Shown: positions 14,787-23,144 of the stretch, one piece after another
Numbering within the stretch: the first letter of the stretch is position 1
How the letters are laid out: each line of letters begins with the position of its first letter
Notes under the pieces: generated by a model
What the model was told of the DNA's origin: nothing
Database searches by the model: none
Seen by the model: only the letters and a program-made list of their open reading frames with translations
Made by a program: the position numbers and the translations under genes
Assembly (NCBI GenBank): GCA_037440525.1
Contig: JBBITW010000018.1
Coordinates: forward strand, 1 to 31,594
Length of the DNA stretch: 31,594 nt
Direction: 5' to 3'
Origin: JBBITW01 sp037440525
GTDB lineage: Bacteria; Desulfobacterota; BSN033; UBA1163

Positions 14787-15848
14787 TTAAAGAGAAAATC
14801 TCTCCCTCAAAATCTTTGAAGTCTCAGATAGGAGGGAGAATGCCCTCTCAACAATCCTCTCCTCAATACCCGGGATTTCACAATTCCCATCATCTGCCAA
14901 TGTAATATCTTTAAGACAGCATCTTGCAGGTGCTATTAATGAGTGCTCTGCAATCTCTCTCAGTTCAATCCCTGTATTTTCAGAGATTGCTCCCCAGTAG
15001 TTTAAAAGGATTGAAACCATATTCATAGCATTTTCTCTTGAAATAAATGAATAGGAGGTTGGGACTATGCCCCATGAGATGATTCCATCTCTTTTTATAA
15101 ACTGATAAACACTCGAAACATACTCCTTTGGCATGAATCCCATTTGAAGGGCGTCGAATGAGAGGATATCTATTCCCAGTTCGAGAAGATATGGTAAGTT
15201 AACATCTGCGCAGAGATGTAGCCCCTTAGGTCCTTCCATTCCCTGAACAAAGTCGATGTAATCCTTCTTTGCCTGTTGATCATTATATCCTGATAGGCCG
15301 CTAAAGACATATCCAAGTCCAGGCTCATCAACCCATACAAAGGCATTTTTGTTTTTCTTCTTCAGCTCATGATACTGATGATTGACCTTTCTCTGTATAA
15401 AGTCAAAAAGAATGGTTTTTACTTCATCGTCATAGATGATGGGTTTGAGGTTTTCATCCAGGACTTTAAACCCAAAGCTCACAGGCCCGGTGACCTGTCC
15501 CCTGATGGCTTCATAACCTTTTAAATCCTTTGAGAGAAATCTCCTAAATACGATGGAGTACCTATCACTTAGGGCATATGTTTGTGGATCTTCCATCTTT
15601 GAAAAATAATCCTCAAGCTCGTTCTGGAATCTCTCTCTCTGGAAGATCAATCTTCCTCTCTCAAAATCGAGAGATATTCCAGGGAAGTTTTCAGATGTCT
15701 GAACATACATATCCTCATAAAGACTCACATTCGGGAGTTGGGGCCAGAAAGGGATATCTAAGTTTAATGATAACTCAAGGGCCTTTTCAATATCCCTGTG
15801 AGGCATGATGCCCATAGCAGTGGTTTTGCATTTAGCTTCAAAAATCAT
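14787..15848 (-). CDS. UROD/MetE-like zinc methyltransferase, paralogue 1
   Basis: 353 residues, same single-barrel family as the next gene: TTAMGIMPHRDIEKALEL, PFWPQLPNVSLYEDMYVQTS, IRGQVTGPVSFGF and FVWVDEPGLGYVFSG. Putative zinc ligands H211-x-C213 (GLHLCADVN), D232 (ILSFDALQ) and C310/C311 (APARCCLKD). The two paralogues keep the same spacing from Cys to Asp (19) and nearly the same to the last Cys. No good Shine-Dalgarno before 15848; an internal ATG at residue 12 is possible. The two genes lie 15 bases apart. Likely acceptor and donor are unproven; a uroporphyrinogen decarboxylase function is unlikely given the zinc motif. Confidence 0.75.
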   Translation of the reverse strand: MIFEAKCKTTAMGIMPHRDIEKALELSLNLDIPFWPQLPNVSLYEDMYVQTSENFPGISLDFERGRLIFQRERFQNELEDYFSKMEDPQTYALSDRYSIVFRRFLSKDLKGYEAIRGQVTGPVSFGFKVLDENLKPIIYDDEVKTILFDFIQRKVNHQYHELKKKNKNAFVWVDEPGLGYVFSGLSGYNDQQAKKDYIDFVQGMEGPKGLHLCADVNLPYLLELGIDILSFDALQMGFMPKEYVSSVYQFIKRDGIISWGIVPTSYSFISRENAMNMVSILLNYWGAISENTGIELREIAEHSLIAPARCCLKDITLADDGNCEIPGIEERIVERAFSLLSETSKILRERFSL

Positions 15849-15903
15849 AATATTGTGCGATTCAAGAATTCAAATATCAGCAGAATAAAAGTCTGCGATT
15901 TGA

Positions 15904-16536
15904 TTAGCTCTTTACGAAATTTATCAGTTTCCAGATTATTGTTTCTGACAGGACTGCAATGTCTTCAGCTGAAAGATAGTCAGTGATATTCTTATCAAAC
16001 AGGATGTTCCCATTTGGTGGAATTTCATCATCTCCACGCCACAGGATAATAAAAAACCTTACCATGGGAAATGGATCGAGTTTAACTGAAGCATCTCCAT
16101 AAGGGGCCTTGGAACCATTAAATACTCTGGAGATCTCAAGGAGTTTCTCGGGGTCTTTACCAAAGCATCTCAGTATCGGTTCAACTGTCCTTTTCTGGAA
16201 GACAGGGCAGTAAAATCTTCCACCCTGGATTTGTGCATAAGTAATAAGACGGTTTGTAAATGGGGTCCCCTTCGCCTGTGTGAGGTAGTGCAGGATCAAT
16301 ATCTTATCCTTGAATGGAATCTCCCCCTCCTCTTCATCCTTTGGTGATATATGGCTATTAATAATATCAATTAGATAATGACGATTGAGGTAATTGAGCA
16401 TGACCCTTTTATCATCAATAGGTATGGCGCCAGTTTTTTTACAAAGCTCGTTTAAATCCATAGCGGCAAGCCTTTTTGATGCAAGCTCAAATGCCAATCC
16501 AAAGCTTTCCTCAGTGATATTATGATATAGAATCAT
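15904..16536 (-). CDS. DUF3786-type protein of the CODH/ACS cluster
   Basis: 210 residues, no signal peptide or membrane segment. Recognisable stretches are ILILHYLTQAKGTPFTNRLI, TYAQIQGGRFYCPVFQKRT and FPMVRFFIILWRGDDEIPP, then LSAEDIAVLSETIIWKLI. I recognise it as a DUF3786-like protein, a family I know from acetyl-CoA-pathway neighbourhoods of anaerobes; its function is unknown. It has only three cysteines (C32, about C119 and C133), so a full Fe-S site within one chain is unlikely. GGAGG lies before the ATG, and its start overlaps the end of the second CooC-type ATPase by 17 bases, which argues for a role in cofactor assembly or handling. Confidence 0.62.
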   Translation of the reverse strand: MILYHNITEESFGLAFELASKRLAAMDLNELCKKTGAIPIDDKRVMLNYLNRHYLIDIINSHISPKDEEEGEIPFKDKILILHYLTQAKGTPFTNRLITYAQIQGGRFYCPVFQKRTVEPILRCFGKDPEKLLEISRVFNGSKAPYGDASVKLDPFPMVRFFIILWRGDDEIPPNGNILFDKNITDYLSAEDIAVLSETIIWKLINFVKS

Positions 16537-17278
16537 AACCTGCCTCCGATATTATCTTCTTAATGGATAAGGAAGAAGGTGAATCCTCAGGTAATTTAAA
16601 CAATGATTCGCCCCTCAAATTAAATTCCCTTACCATCGGGTCGTAGGATATCCTCCCGATGTATCTTTCACCGAGATTGGACAGATATTTCTCTACATCA
16701 TCAGTAAATCTATAGTTACCTATGAGATAGAAATTCTTATAATTTATTTTTACCCCTCTGGTGACATATTTTATCCTTTCAATATGTTTTATCGATTTTT
16801 CAGAGGGATCGAGTATAACAAATAAGTCTTCAATGTCAGGTGTCACCTTTCTGTTTAAGTGCTCAAGTCCTGCAGGGGAATCAACAAGAACCATCTCATA
16901 ATCATTTTTAAGATTTCTAATCGTCTCTTTTATCATCTCATCTGGAAGGCAGTAACAACCCGGAGCAAGTTTTGTCCCAAGGGTTATAAGATCAAACTTC
17001 TTATCCCTGTAGAGGATGTTTCCTTCCTCCATTTTACGCCTTAGCAGATCAGGGACATCCTTCGAATCCTTTCCTTTTCTTATGATATCGTATAGTGCTT
17101 CTGAGATGGTTAATTTTGACTCCCTTTCAAGATCCACACCGAGCATCCTTGAAAGGCTTCCATCAGGATCAAGGTCTATTAGAAGAAGTGGTTTTATATT
17201 TATATATCTTGTAAAGAGGGTAGTAAATGTTGATTTCCCTGTTCCACCCCTTCCTGTAACAACATTGATCTTTGCCAT
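16520..17278 (-). CDS. cooC: CooC/AcsF-type nickel-insertion ATPase, paralogue 2
   Basis: 252-residue MinD/SIMIBI-class P-loop ATPase. Walker A VTGRGGTGKSTF (residues 7-18), switch I LLIDLDPDGSLSRMLG, a C-x-C motif at C108-Y-C110 (GCYCLPDE) and VDSPAGLEHLNRKV. In CooC/AcsF the C-x-C at the dimer interface binds nickel for delivery to CODH or ACS. Starts 3 bases after the stop of its paralogue. Two tandem copies may serve the C-cluster and A-cluster separately or work as a heterodimer; this is inference. The Walker A begins GRGG rather than the usual GKGG, so the deviant signature lysine is an arginine. Confidence 0.84.
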   Translation of the reverse strand: MAKINVVTGRGGTGKSTFTTLFTRYINIKPLLLIDLDPDGSLSRMLGVDLERESKLTISEALYDIIRKGKDSKDVPDLLRRKMEEGNILYRDKKFDLITLGTKLAPGCYCLPDEMIKETIRNLKNDYEMVLVDSPAGLEHLNRKVTPDIEDLFVILDPSEKSIKHIERIKYVTRGVKINYKNFYLIGNYRFTDDVEKYLSNLGERYIGRISYDPMVREFNLRGESLFKLPEDSPSSLSIKKIISEAGYDSIS

Positions 17279-17280
17279 AT

Positions 17281-18036
17281 TTAGAGTAACCTCGCTTTCT
17301 CTAATATTCTTCTTACAGAGCGACGTGCAGGTGATTCTTCAGGGATTTTAATTAATGGTTCTCCCTTTAGGTTATACTCCTCCACTATTGGATCATAATC
17401 TATCTTCCCTAAGTATGCGCCATCCATTTCTTCAAGATATCCTTCTGATTCCTCATCAAACATATAGTTTCCCAGAACATAGAAGTTACGATAAATTATA
17501 CCAACCTCTTTAAGTATTGCCTTTACCTTCTTGATATGGATGAATGATTTTTCAGAGGGGTCAAGTATTACGAATATTTCATCCACCTCAGATACGATAT
17601 TTCTATTAAGGTGTTCGAGGCCTGCTGGGGAGTCAATAACGAGATTGGTGTAGTTTTTCGAGAGATCTGAGATTGTCTTTCTCAATAGGTGATCTGGATA
17701 GCAGTAGCATCCTTCAAGGTCTTTAGTTCCGAGTGTAATTAGATCAAACCCTTTGCCCTCGTAAATACAATCTCCCCAGAGGAGACCTTTAAAACGGTCC
17801 TCCACAGGGGTTAATGGGCTTTGGCCTCTTTTCCTTTCGCTTAGTGCATCGTAGAGTGCTTCAACAATTGTGCGTTTACCCTCTTTTTGGAGGTCTATCC
17901 CGAGCATATCAGCCAGGCTGAGGTCAGGATCGAGGTCTACAAGAAGTGAGGGTGGTTTTAAATACCTGCTCATCAATGCTACAAATGTCGATTTCCCAGC
18001 CCCTCCTCTTCCGGTGGATACAATCCTTCGTGCCAT
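17281..18036 (-). CDS. cooC: CooC/AcsF-type nickel-insertion ATPase, paralogue 1
   Basis: 251 residues. Walker A STGRGGAGKSTF (7-18), LLVDLDPDLSLADMLGIDLQ, C-x-C at C110-Y-C112 (GCYCYPDH), IDSPAGLEHLNRNIVSEVDE and FVILDPSEKSFIHIKK. Nearly every motif of paralogue 2 is repeated, so the pair arose by tandem duplication. The family matures nickel centres of carbon monoxide dehydrogenase and acetyl-CoA synthase using ATP. AAGGAG precedes the ATG. It follows the NuoF-like gene by 14 bases in the same transcript. As in paralogue 2, the signature lysine of the deviant Walker A is Arg. Confidence 0.86.
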   Translation of the reverse strand: MARRIVSTGRGGAGKSTFVALMSRYLKPPSLLVDLDPDLSLADMLGIDLQKEGKRTIVEALYDALSERKRGQSPLTPVEDRFKGLLWGDCIYEGKGFDLITLGTKDLEGCYCYPDHLLRKTISDLSKNYTNLVIDSPAGLEHLNRNIVSEVDEIFVILDPSEKSFIHIKKVKAILKEVGIIYRNFYVLGNYMFDEESEGYLEEMDGAYLGKIDYDPIVEEYNLKGEPLIKIPEESPARRSVRRILEKARLL

Positions 18037-18050
18037 CTCTTTCTCCTTCT

Positions 18051-19946
18051 CTATGGATTTATTTCTCCTTTTTTCTTTGGAAGTTCACTGATTGGAGATA
18101 CCTTAATTATAGCACGATACTGCGGAGGACACACCTCAATACATGTCCCGCATTTGGAACATTTCTCTTGATCGATAAATTTTATCTCTCCCTTAGCCCC
18201 TTTAATTGCCTCTGTAGGGCAAACGAGTATGCAGTGTTCACAGGCCCTATCACATTTATCAGGAATTATGTAATAAGCAATAAGATCTTTACATACGAGG
18301 GAAGGGCAGCGTTTATCAAGAATGTGAGCTCTATATTCATCGCCAAAATATCTTAATGTTGTAATGATTGGGTTTGGGGCAGATCTTCCCAGTCCACAAA
18401 GTGATCCCATTTTCACATCCTCGGAGAGTTTCTCAAGGAGATTTAAGTCTTCTATTTCAGCCTTACCCGATGTGATCTTCTCAAGAAGGTGAAGAAGCTG
18501 ATTTGTACCAATCCTGCACATAGTGCATTTCCCACATGACTCTTTTGTTGTGAAGTCGAGAAAGAATCTTGCAGTATCAACCACACAATCATCCTCATCC
18601 ATAAAGATCATACCACCTGAACCCATCATTGAGCCTGCCTCTCTAAGAGAATCGAAGTCTATGGGAATATCGAGAAGGCCTTCAGGTATACAGCCACCGG
18701 ATGGACCTCCAATCTGAACAGCCTTAAATCCTTTTTCATTTCTCATCCCACCTGCAATATCATAAACAATCCTTCTAAGTGTGGTTCCCATCGGCACCTC
18801 AGTTAGACCTGGATATTTTATTTTCCCTGCAAGGGTAAAGACCGCTGTTCCTTTGCTTCCCTCTGTTCCGATAGAAGAGAATTTATCAGCTCCTTCCTTG
18901 ATGATAAAAGGGATATAGGAAAATGTCTTAACATTGTTAAGAAGGGTAGGGCTCCCCCATAGACCCGCATCCGCGAGACGAGGAGGTCTTACCCTCGGTT
19001 CACTTCGCCTTCCTTCTATGGCAGAGATCAGTGCAGTAGCCTCACCTGAAACAAAGGCACCAGCCCCTTCGACAATCCTGATATTATAGGAAAAACCACT
19101 TCCAAGGATATTTTCTCCCAATATCCCTATCTCCTCAGCCTCTCTTATCGCATTATTTATCCTCTCGATTGCAAGTGGATATTCAGCCCTGACATATATA
19201 TAACCCTTTTGTGCTCCTATAGCATAGCCGGCTATTATCATCCCCTCAATGACCTCCTGGGGATCACTTTCGAGGATAACCCTATCCATAAATGCACCTG
19301 GATCGCCTTCATCTCCATTACATACGACATACTTTCTCTCTCCTTTTGCATTATAACATTGTTCCCATTTCAAACCCGTAGGAAATCCTGCTCCTCCTCT
19401 CCCTCTAAGCCCTGATCTCTTAATCTCTTCAATAATCTCAAAAGGCTCCATCTTTAGTGCATTATTTAAAGATATATAGCCATCCATTGCAATGTAGTGA
19501 TAGATATTTTGTGGGTCGATATAACCACATCGGCCGAGTATGAGACGTAGTTCATATTCAGTTCTCTGAAGTTCAGGGATAAATGGTATTCCTCTCTCAT
19601 CCATTTCGAGTGTTCCCATGGCAAGCTCAAGACATGGATCATCCCCCATTATATAGCCTTCTACGAGACGTGATGTAAGATCTGGTGTAATGTTCTGGTA
19701 GACGACCCTTAAAGATTCAGGCTTAGATATAATAACCAGTGGTTCGGCGTAACAGAGACCGATACACCCAACCTGGAGAATTGGTATATCAAGGCCCTTG
19801 AGACGAAATTCTTTCTCGAATGATTCAATTGTATCGAGGGCACCAGCAGCCCTTCCACATGTGGCGGTTCCAATAATTAAATGGGTTTTATCATTTAAGG
19901 CCTTCCAATGGGTTTTGGCCTTCTCCCTAAGCTCTTCAAAATTCAA
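18051..19946 (-). CDS. nuoF: NuoF/HydB-like NAD(P)H-binding flavin and Fe-S subunit
   Basis: 631 residues. A thioredoxin-like domain comes first (about 20-80) with C30, C61 and C65 (GTATCGRAAGA, VGCIGLCYAEP), only three of the usual four Cys. The FMN/NADH domain follows with RGRGGAGFPTGLKW (181-193) and CNGDEGDPGAFMDR, then SLBB. The [4Fe-4S] site is ESCGKCTMCRIGTNQ plus SLCGLGRSAPNP. A C-terminal 2[4Fe-4S] ferredoxin domain (about 565-615) has C-x3-C-x2-C-x3-CP and C-x2-C-x2-C-x3-CP. This is the architecture of HydB/HndC-type subunits of soluble, often bifurcating, complexes rather than of respiratory complex I. The start is TTG, overlapping the stop of the NuoE-like gene (TTGA). Expected to exchange electrons between NAD(P)H and ferredoxin-like partners; no HydA lies in the window. 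Confidence 0.88.
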   Translation of the reverse strand: MNFEELREKAKTHWKALNDKTHLIIGTATCGRAAGALDTIESFEKEFRLKGLDIPILQVGCIGLCYAEPLVIISKPESLRVVYQNITPDLTSRLVEGYIMGDDPCLELAMGTLEMDERGIPFIPELQRTEYELRLILGRCGYIDPQNIYHYIAMDGYISLNNALKMEPFEIIEEIKRSGLRGRGGAGFPTGLKWEQCYNAKGERKYVVCNGDEGDPGAFMDRVILESDPQEVIEGMIIAGYAIGAQKGYIYVRAEYPLAIERINNAIREAEEIGILGENILGSGFSYNIRIVEGAGAFVSGEATALISAIEGRRSEPRVRPPRLADAGLWGSPTLLNNVKTFSYIPFIIKEGADKFSSIGTEGSKGTAVFTLAGKIKYPGLTEVPMGTTLRRIVYDIAGGMRNEKGFKAVQIGGPSGGCIPEGLLDIPIDFDSLREAGSMMGSGGMIFMDEDDCVVDTARFFLDFTTKESCGKCTMCRIGTNQLLHLLEKITSGKAEIEDLNLLEKLSEDVKMGSLCGLGRSAPNPIITTLRYFGDEYRAHILDKRCPSLVCKDLIAYYIIPDKCDRACEHCILVCPTEAIKGAKGEIKFIDQEKCSKCGTCIEVCPPQYRAIIKVSPISELPKKKGEINP

Positions 19947-20437
19947 TCTCTATCTTTCTTCTCCTGTCTATATTCTATTAATGACTCTTCTACCTTAAAA
20001 GGTGACATTTTTGGGTAGATCTTATCTCTTATTACCATAACAGGAGCCAGCATACAACAGCCAATACAGGCCACCCTCTCAAGGCTGAAATGCCCATCTT
20101 CAGATGTGTCTCCAACCTTTATATTCAGCTCCCTCTCCAGAGCCTCTAAGACCAGCCTTCCTCCTGCCAGGTGGCAGGCTGTTCCTAAACAAACCTTGAT
20201 ATGGTTTCTTCCAAGGGGTTTTAATCGGAACTGGTTGAAGAATGTAGCCACTCCCCAGACATCTACTGGCTTCATACCCAGGGAGATGGCTAACTTCTTC
20301 AGGATATCTTTTGGCAGGAATCCAAATCTTTTTTGTATCTCAAGAAGGATTGGGATCAAACCTTTATGATCTTTTAAATGACCTTCGAGAATTATCGAAA
20401 CCTCTTCAAAAGCAGGTTCTTCTCCTTTCTCTTTCAT
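19943..20437 (-). CDS. nuoE: NuoE/HydC-like [2Fe-2S] thioredoxin-fold subunit
   Basis: 164 residues. Helical N-terminus with GFLPKDILKKLAISLGM and VDVWGVATFFNQFRLKPLG, then the [2Fe-2S] thioredoxin-like domain with ligands C83, C88 (KVCLGTACHLAGG) and C124, C128 (VACIGCCMLAP). Partner of the NuoF-like subunit. It starts inside the end of acsC with a 4-base ATGA overlap, and its own stop overlaps the next start, so the three proteins are translated in a coupled way. This tight linkage to the corrinoid protein gene suggests supply of reducing power to the acetyl-CoA pathway. Confidence 0.9.
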   Translation of the reverse strand: MKEKGEEPAFEEVSIILEGHLKDHKGLIPILLEIQKRFGFLPKDILKKLAISLGMKPVDVWGVATFFNQFRLKPLGRNHIKVCLGTACHLAGGRLVLEALERELNIKVGDTSEDGHFSLERVACIGCCMLAPVMVIRDKIYPKMSPFKVEESLIEYRQEKKDRD

Positions 20438-21795
20438 TTCCTTAAACTTTTAACATATTCCGGGAGAAATGCGCCAATTCCTGCGGCCTCCCTCGGACCA
20501 ATGACAACTTCCCAGCCGGGAAGGGCGTCTTCAAGTTCACCTTTGATTCTCGCAACTCTGCCCGGGAGGACAATCTTTTTGTTCTTCACCCTGTTCTCTA
20601 TTCCTGATTTTTTAACCATTGCCCCAACAGAGTCACCTGTAAATTTGCCTGCAGCCCAACCCGTAAGCACACCAAGGCCCTCTGTATCCTTTACACAGAG
20701 GAAGGAAGGAATCTTTGTTGCCTCAATTGCTGAATAAACAATAAAGTAGGTGAGTGCCCAGTTAGAGGTGATAAGAACAGGGGCGTTTTCATCAGGTTCT
20801 CCTATCTCATAATATTTCTCTTCCACAGCCATCGGGAATCGTGGATCGGTATATATATTGAGACGTTGAACGAGAAGTGGAAGAAGTGTATATTGATCGA
20901 AATCTGAAAGGACAATGATTGATGCAAACTTGTTGATAAATACCGATGCAGTAAGTATCTCTTTTAAACCATCCTTTGCCATAAAACATGGAAATGCAAT
21001 CGTTGGATAACCAAGAGGTCTGAAACCCTGTTTCAGCGAAGCCCTGCGGATAAATGTCTGATCCCTTATGGCCTCCATTATATTCTTTGAGCCTGGATCC
21101 AAAATGGCCTCATCAAGGCCTTCCCCCTTTAACTTTATTGTTAATGGAATAAGCTCTTCAATGCTTCCCCCTCTAACACCAAGAGGTGTTGGCTTCTCCT
21201 TAATCTTTGGAATAGCCTTATCGATATTATCCTTTGTGATGGGGTAAAGAAGTGGACGTCTATCAGCACATATATCCCGTGCCGCAAATAGTGTATCAAT
21301 GTCCTCTGATATAATAATTAATCCAAGATTTGTTGAATCCTTTACCTTTTTTACCAGGGAGAGAAATCTGTTTTTATCTCCTGATTCAAAATTGAGAGCT
21401 ATAAGTTCTGCCTTAAGGGTTAAACCCACCCACGGAAACTGTAAGTCCTTTATCTTTTTTATCTTCTCATCAACCTTTGATTCGCTCTCTTTATCTGAAA
21501 TGAGAATCGCAATCCCAGGTGGATGGACATAGGTCTTCTCATGTCGATATATAACCTCTTCATTACCTACCTGAACCTTATTCTCCCCTGAACCAATAGT
21601 AACAAGTTTGATCGCAGGTGAGAGGAGATCTTCAAGCTTTGCCTTAACATCTGCTGATAGATATGGACATTTATCGAGTGTCGTTCCACCTGTTGCCAGC
21701 TTCATTGCAAAGGCAAAGCATGTTGGGAAACCACAGTCCTTACATGGCTTTCTTCCCGGAAGCATCTTTACTATTTCAGATCCTGATATCGGCAT
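20434..21795 (-). CDS. acsC: Corrinoid iron-sulfur protein large (gamma) subunit
   Basis: 453 residues, AcsC/CdhE. The N-terminal [4Fe-4S] domain has C18, C21, C26 and C43 (KPCKDCGFPTCFAFAM ... LDKCP); a TIM barrel follows, then a C-terminal corrinoid-binding domain (about 330-450) with VLITSNWALTYFIVYSAIEA and GVLTGWAAGKFTGDSVGAMV. It carries the methyl group on cobalt between AcsE and the acetyl-CoA synthase, paired with AcsD. GGGGGTG lies upstream of the ATG. It is separated from acsD by the cdhA-B-C genes, an order reminiscent of archaeal cdh operons with the delta subunit moved to the front. Confidence 0.94.
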   Translation of the reverse strand: MPISGSEIVKMLPGRKPCKDCGFPTCFAFAMKLATGGTTLDKCPYLSADVKAKLEDLLSPAIKLVTIGSGENKVQVGNEEVIYRHEKTYVHPPGIAILISDKESESKVDEKIKKIKDLQFPWVGLTLKAELIALNFESGDKNRFLSLVKKVKDSTNLGLIIISEDIDTLFAARDICADRRPLLYPITKDNIDKAIPKIKEKPTPLGVRGGSIEELIPLTIKLKGEGLDEAILDPGSKNIMEAIRDQTFIRRASLKQGFRPLGYPTIAFPCFMAKDGLKEILTASVFINKFASIIVLSDFDQYTLLPLLVQRLNIYTDPRFPMAVEEKYYEIGEPDENAPVLITSNWALTYFIVYSAIEATKIPSFLCVKDTEGLGVLTGWAAGKFTGDSVGAMVKKSGIENRVKNKKIVLPGRVARIKGELEDALPGWEVVIGPREAAGIGAFLPEYVKSLRK

Positions 21796-21874
21796 ATTGC
21801 ACCCCCTATTTAATTCAGTTATTAGTGGTGAGTGATTGGATATGAATTACTGGCCACTTACCACTTATCATTTT

Positions 21875-23119
21875 TTATGTTGGAAGTTCAACCTCACCCT
21901 TTAGCCATGGATGTCCTACCTTTTCTAAGAAGGCTATTAGTTCATCCGGATTTTTTGCATCCTCCTCTGTGGCAATCTTATCGTATAGTCCCTTTGCCTC
22001 AATCACATCCCGATACCTTTCCTTAATCTCTTTGGGCATCCATACTATTCTTGCCAATCCACCATCTGCCTGAATGAATTTGGGTGATCTAAGCTGTTCC
22101 AGACCTGTCCCGAGTCTTCCTTCAATCTGTTTCCCACCAGATGTCTCGCCTGCCATTCTCGAGAAGGTCATTCCGATGACAGTCTCCCCCTTGAATTCTC
22201 GATTAACAATTCCAAAGGCGTCCACTTCTGGTATATAGAATACAATCGCCTGGAAGCAGCCGCATGATGTATGTGGATGTTCAAATGCACTATAGAGATA
22301 GACGCGGTCGTATGTACCAAGAGATTTTTCTGCAACAACTTTATTTACTCCTTCATACTCTCCTTTTGCCGGATCAATCAGTTCTCCTTTAGGAATGGCG
22401 AATATCGGACCTTCAGGATCAATCTTTGCAGCAGCCCTTCCGTCAAACCAGTTTATGGCCCCACAATTAGCAATCCTGTTTGGTGAAATGATGGAGCAAT
22501 GGGTTGGTGCAAAACTCTGACAGAGGACACAACCATAAAATGTATCCACATCTTCGTCCTTTATGGCCCTCGCCCTTTCATCTCTTTCATTGTATCTCTT
22601 TAAGGCCTCGGGCAGAAGTTCCTCAATCTTCTTTGGGTCTGTAATGATGGTTGTCTGGATCTTTTCAATAATTGGCATCTCTGAGGTGAAGAGAAAGTTG
22701 AATATCTCCCCTAATTCCCTTAAAGATGTAAATCCATTTTTATATGCATCCCTGCTCATCCTCATCCACATGTCCTGTCTCTGATTCATATGATACCACC
22801 CTTGAATAAAATTGGAATACATATGAATCTTTCTTTCAATGATGGATTCAGCATCCTTGTCCAGTTCCGATCCTGCCACATCGATTAAGAGGGCAATTGG
22901 ATAAGAACCCCCTTTGTCTGTCTCTGGATTATATGGTTCAAGTTCGTTTATATCCTTTCCAATAATCTCTACCTTTTCATGCTCTACCTCCTCAGGACTC
23001 TTCACAGTTGCAAGCTCAAACTTATATGGTGCCTTCGGTCCACCAAATTCGATATAAAGTTGTTCCTTTCTGATCACTTCACCTTCATATTGTGGTCCAA
23101 TATCAACATGAAACTCCAT
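21875..23119 (-). CDS. cdhC: Acetyl-CoA synthase (decarbonylase) beta subunit, short archaeal CdhC type
   Basis: 414 residues. A-cluster ligands are all visible: C197, C200, C208 and C219 (YGCVLCQSFAPTHCS ... ANCG) and the nickel-binding C286-G287-C288 (HTSCGCFQ). Spacing parallels Moorella AcsB Cys506/509/518/528 and Cys595-Gly-Cys597. The ~310-residue N-terminal domain by which bacterial AcsB docks to CODH is missing, so this is the archaeal CdhC form. It joins methyl from AcsCD, CO from CdhA and CoA. AAGGAG precedes the ATG. A 79-bp gap follows before acsC. Confidence 0.95.
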   Translation of the reverse strand: MEFHVDIGPQYEGEVIRKEQLYIEFGGPKAPYKFELATVKSPEEVEHEKVEIIGKDINELEPYNPETDKGGSYPIALLIDVAGSELDKDAESIIERKIHMYSNFIQGWYHMNQRQDMWMRMSRDAYKNGFTSLRELGEIFNFLFTSEMPIIEKIQTTIITDPKKIEELLPEALKRYNERDERARAIKDEDVDTFYGCVLCQSFAPTHCSIISPNRIANCGAINWFDGRAAAKIDPEGPIFAIPKGELIDPAKGEYEGVNKVVAEKSLGTYDRVYLYSAFEHPHTSCGCFQAIVFYIPEVDAFGIVNREFKGETVIGMTFSRMAGETSGGKQIEGRLGTGLEQLRSPKFIQADGGLARIVWMPKEIKERYRDVIEAKGLYDKIATEEDAKNPDELIAFLEKVGHPWLKGEVELPT

Positions 23120-23144
23120 CTTTACTCTCCTTTCGTAGGATTAT

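Noticed and set aside
14787..15848. Calling the MetE-like pair uroporphyrinogen decarboxylases
   Set aside because: They share the wider fold family, but the H-x-C...D...C set and missing heme-pathway context fit zinc methyltransferases better.
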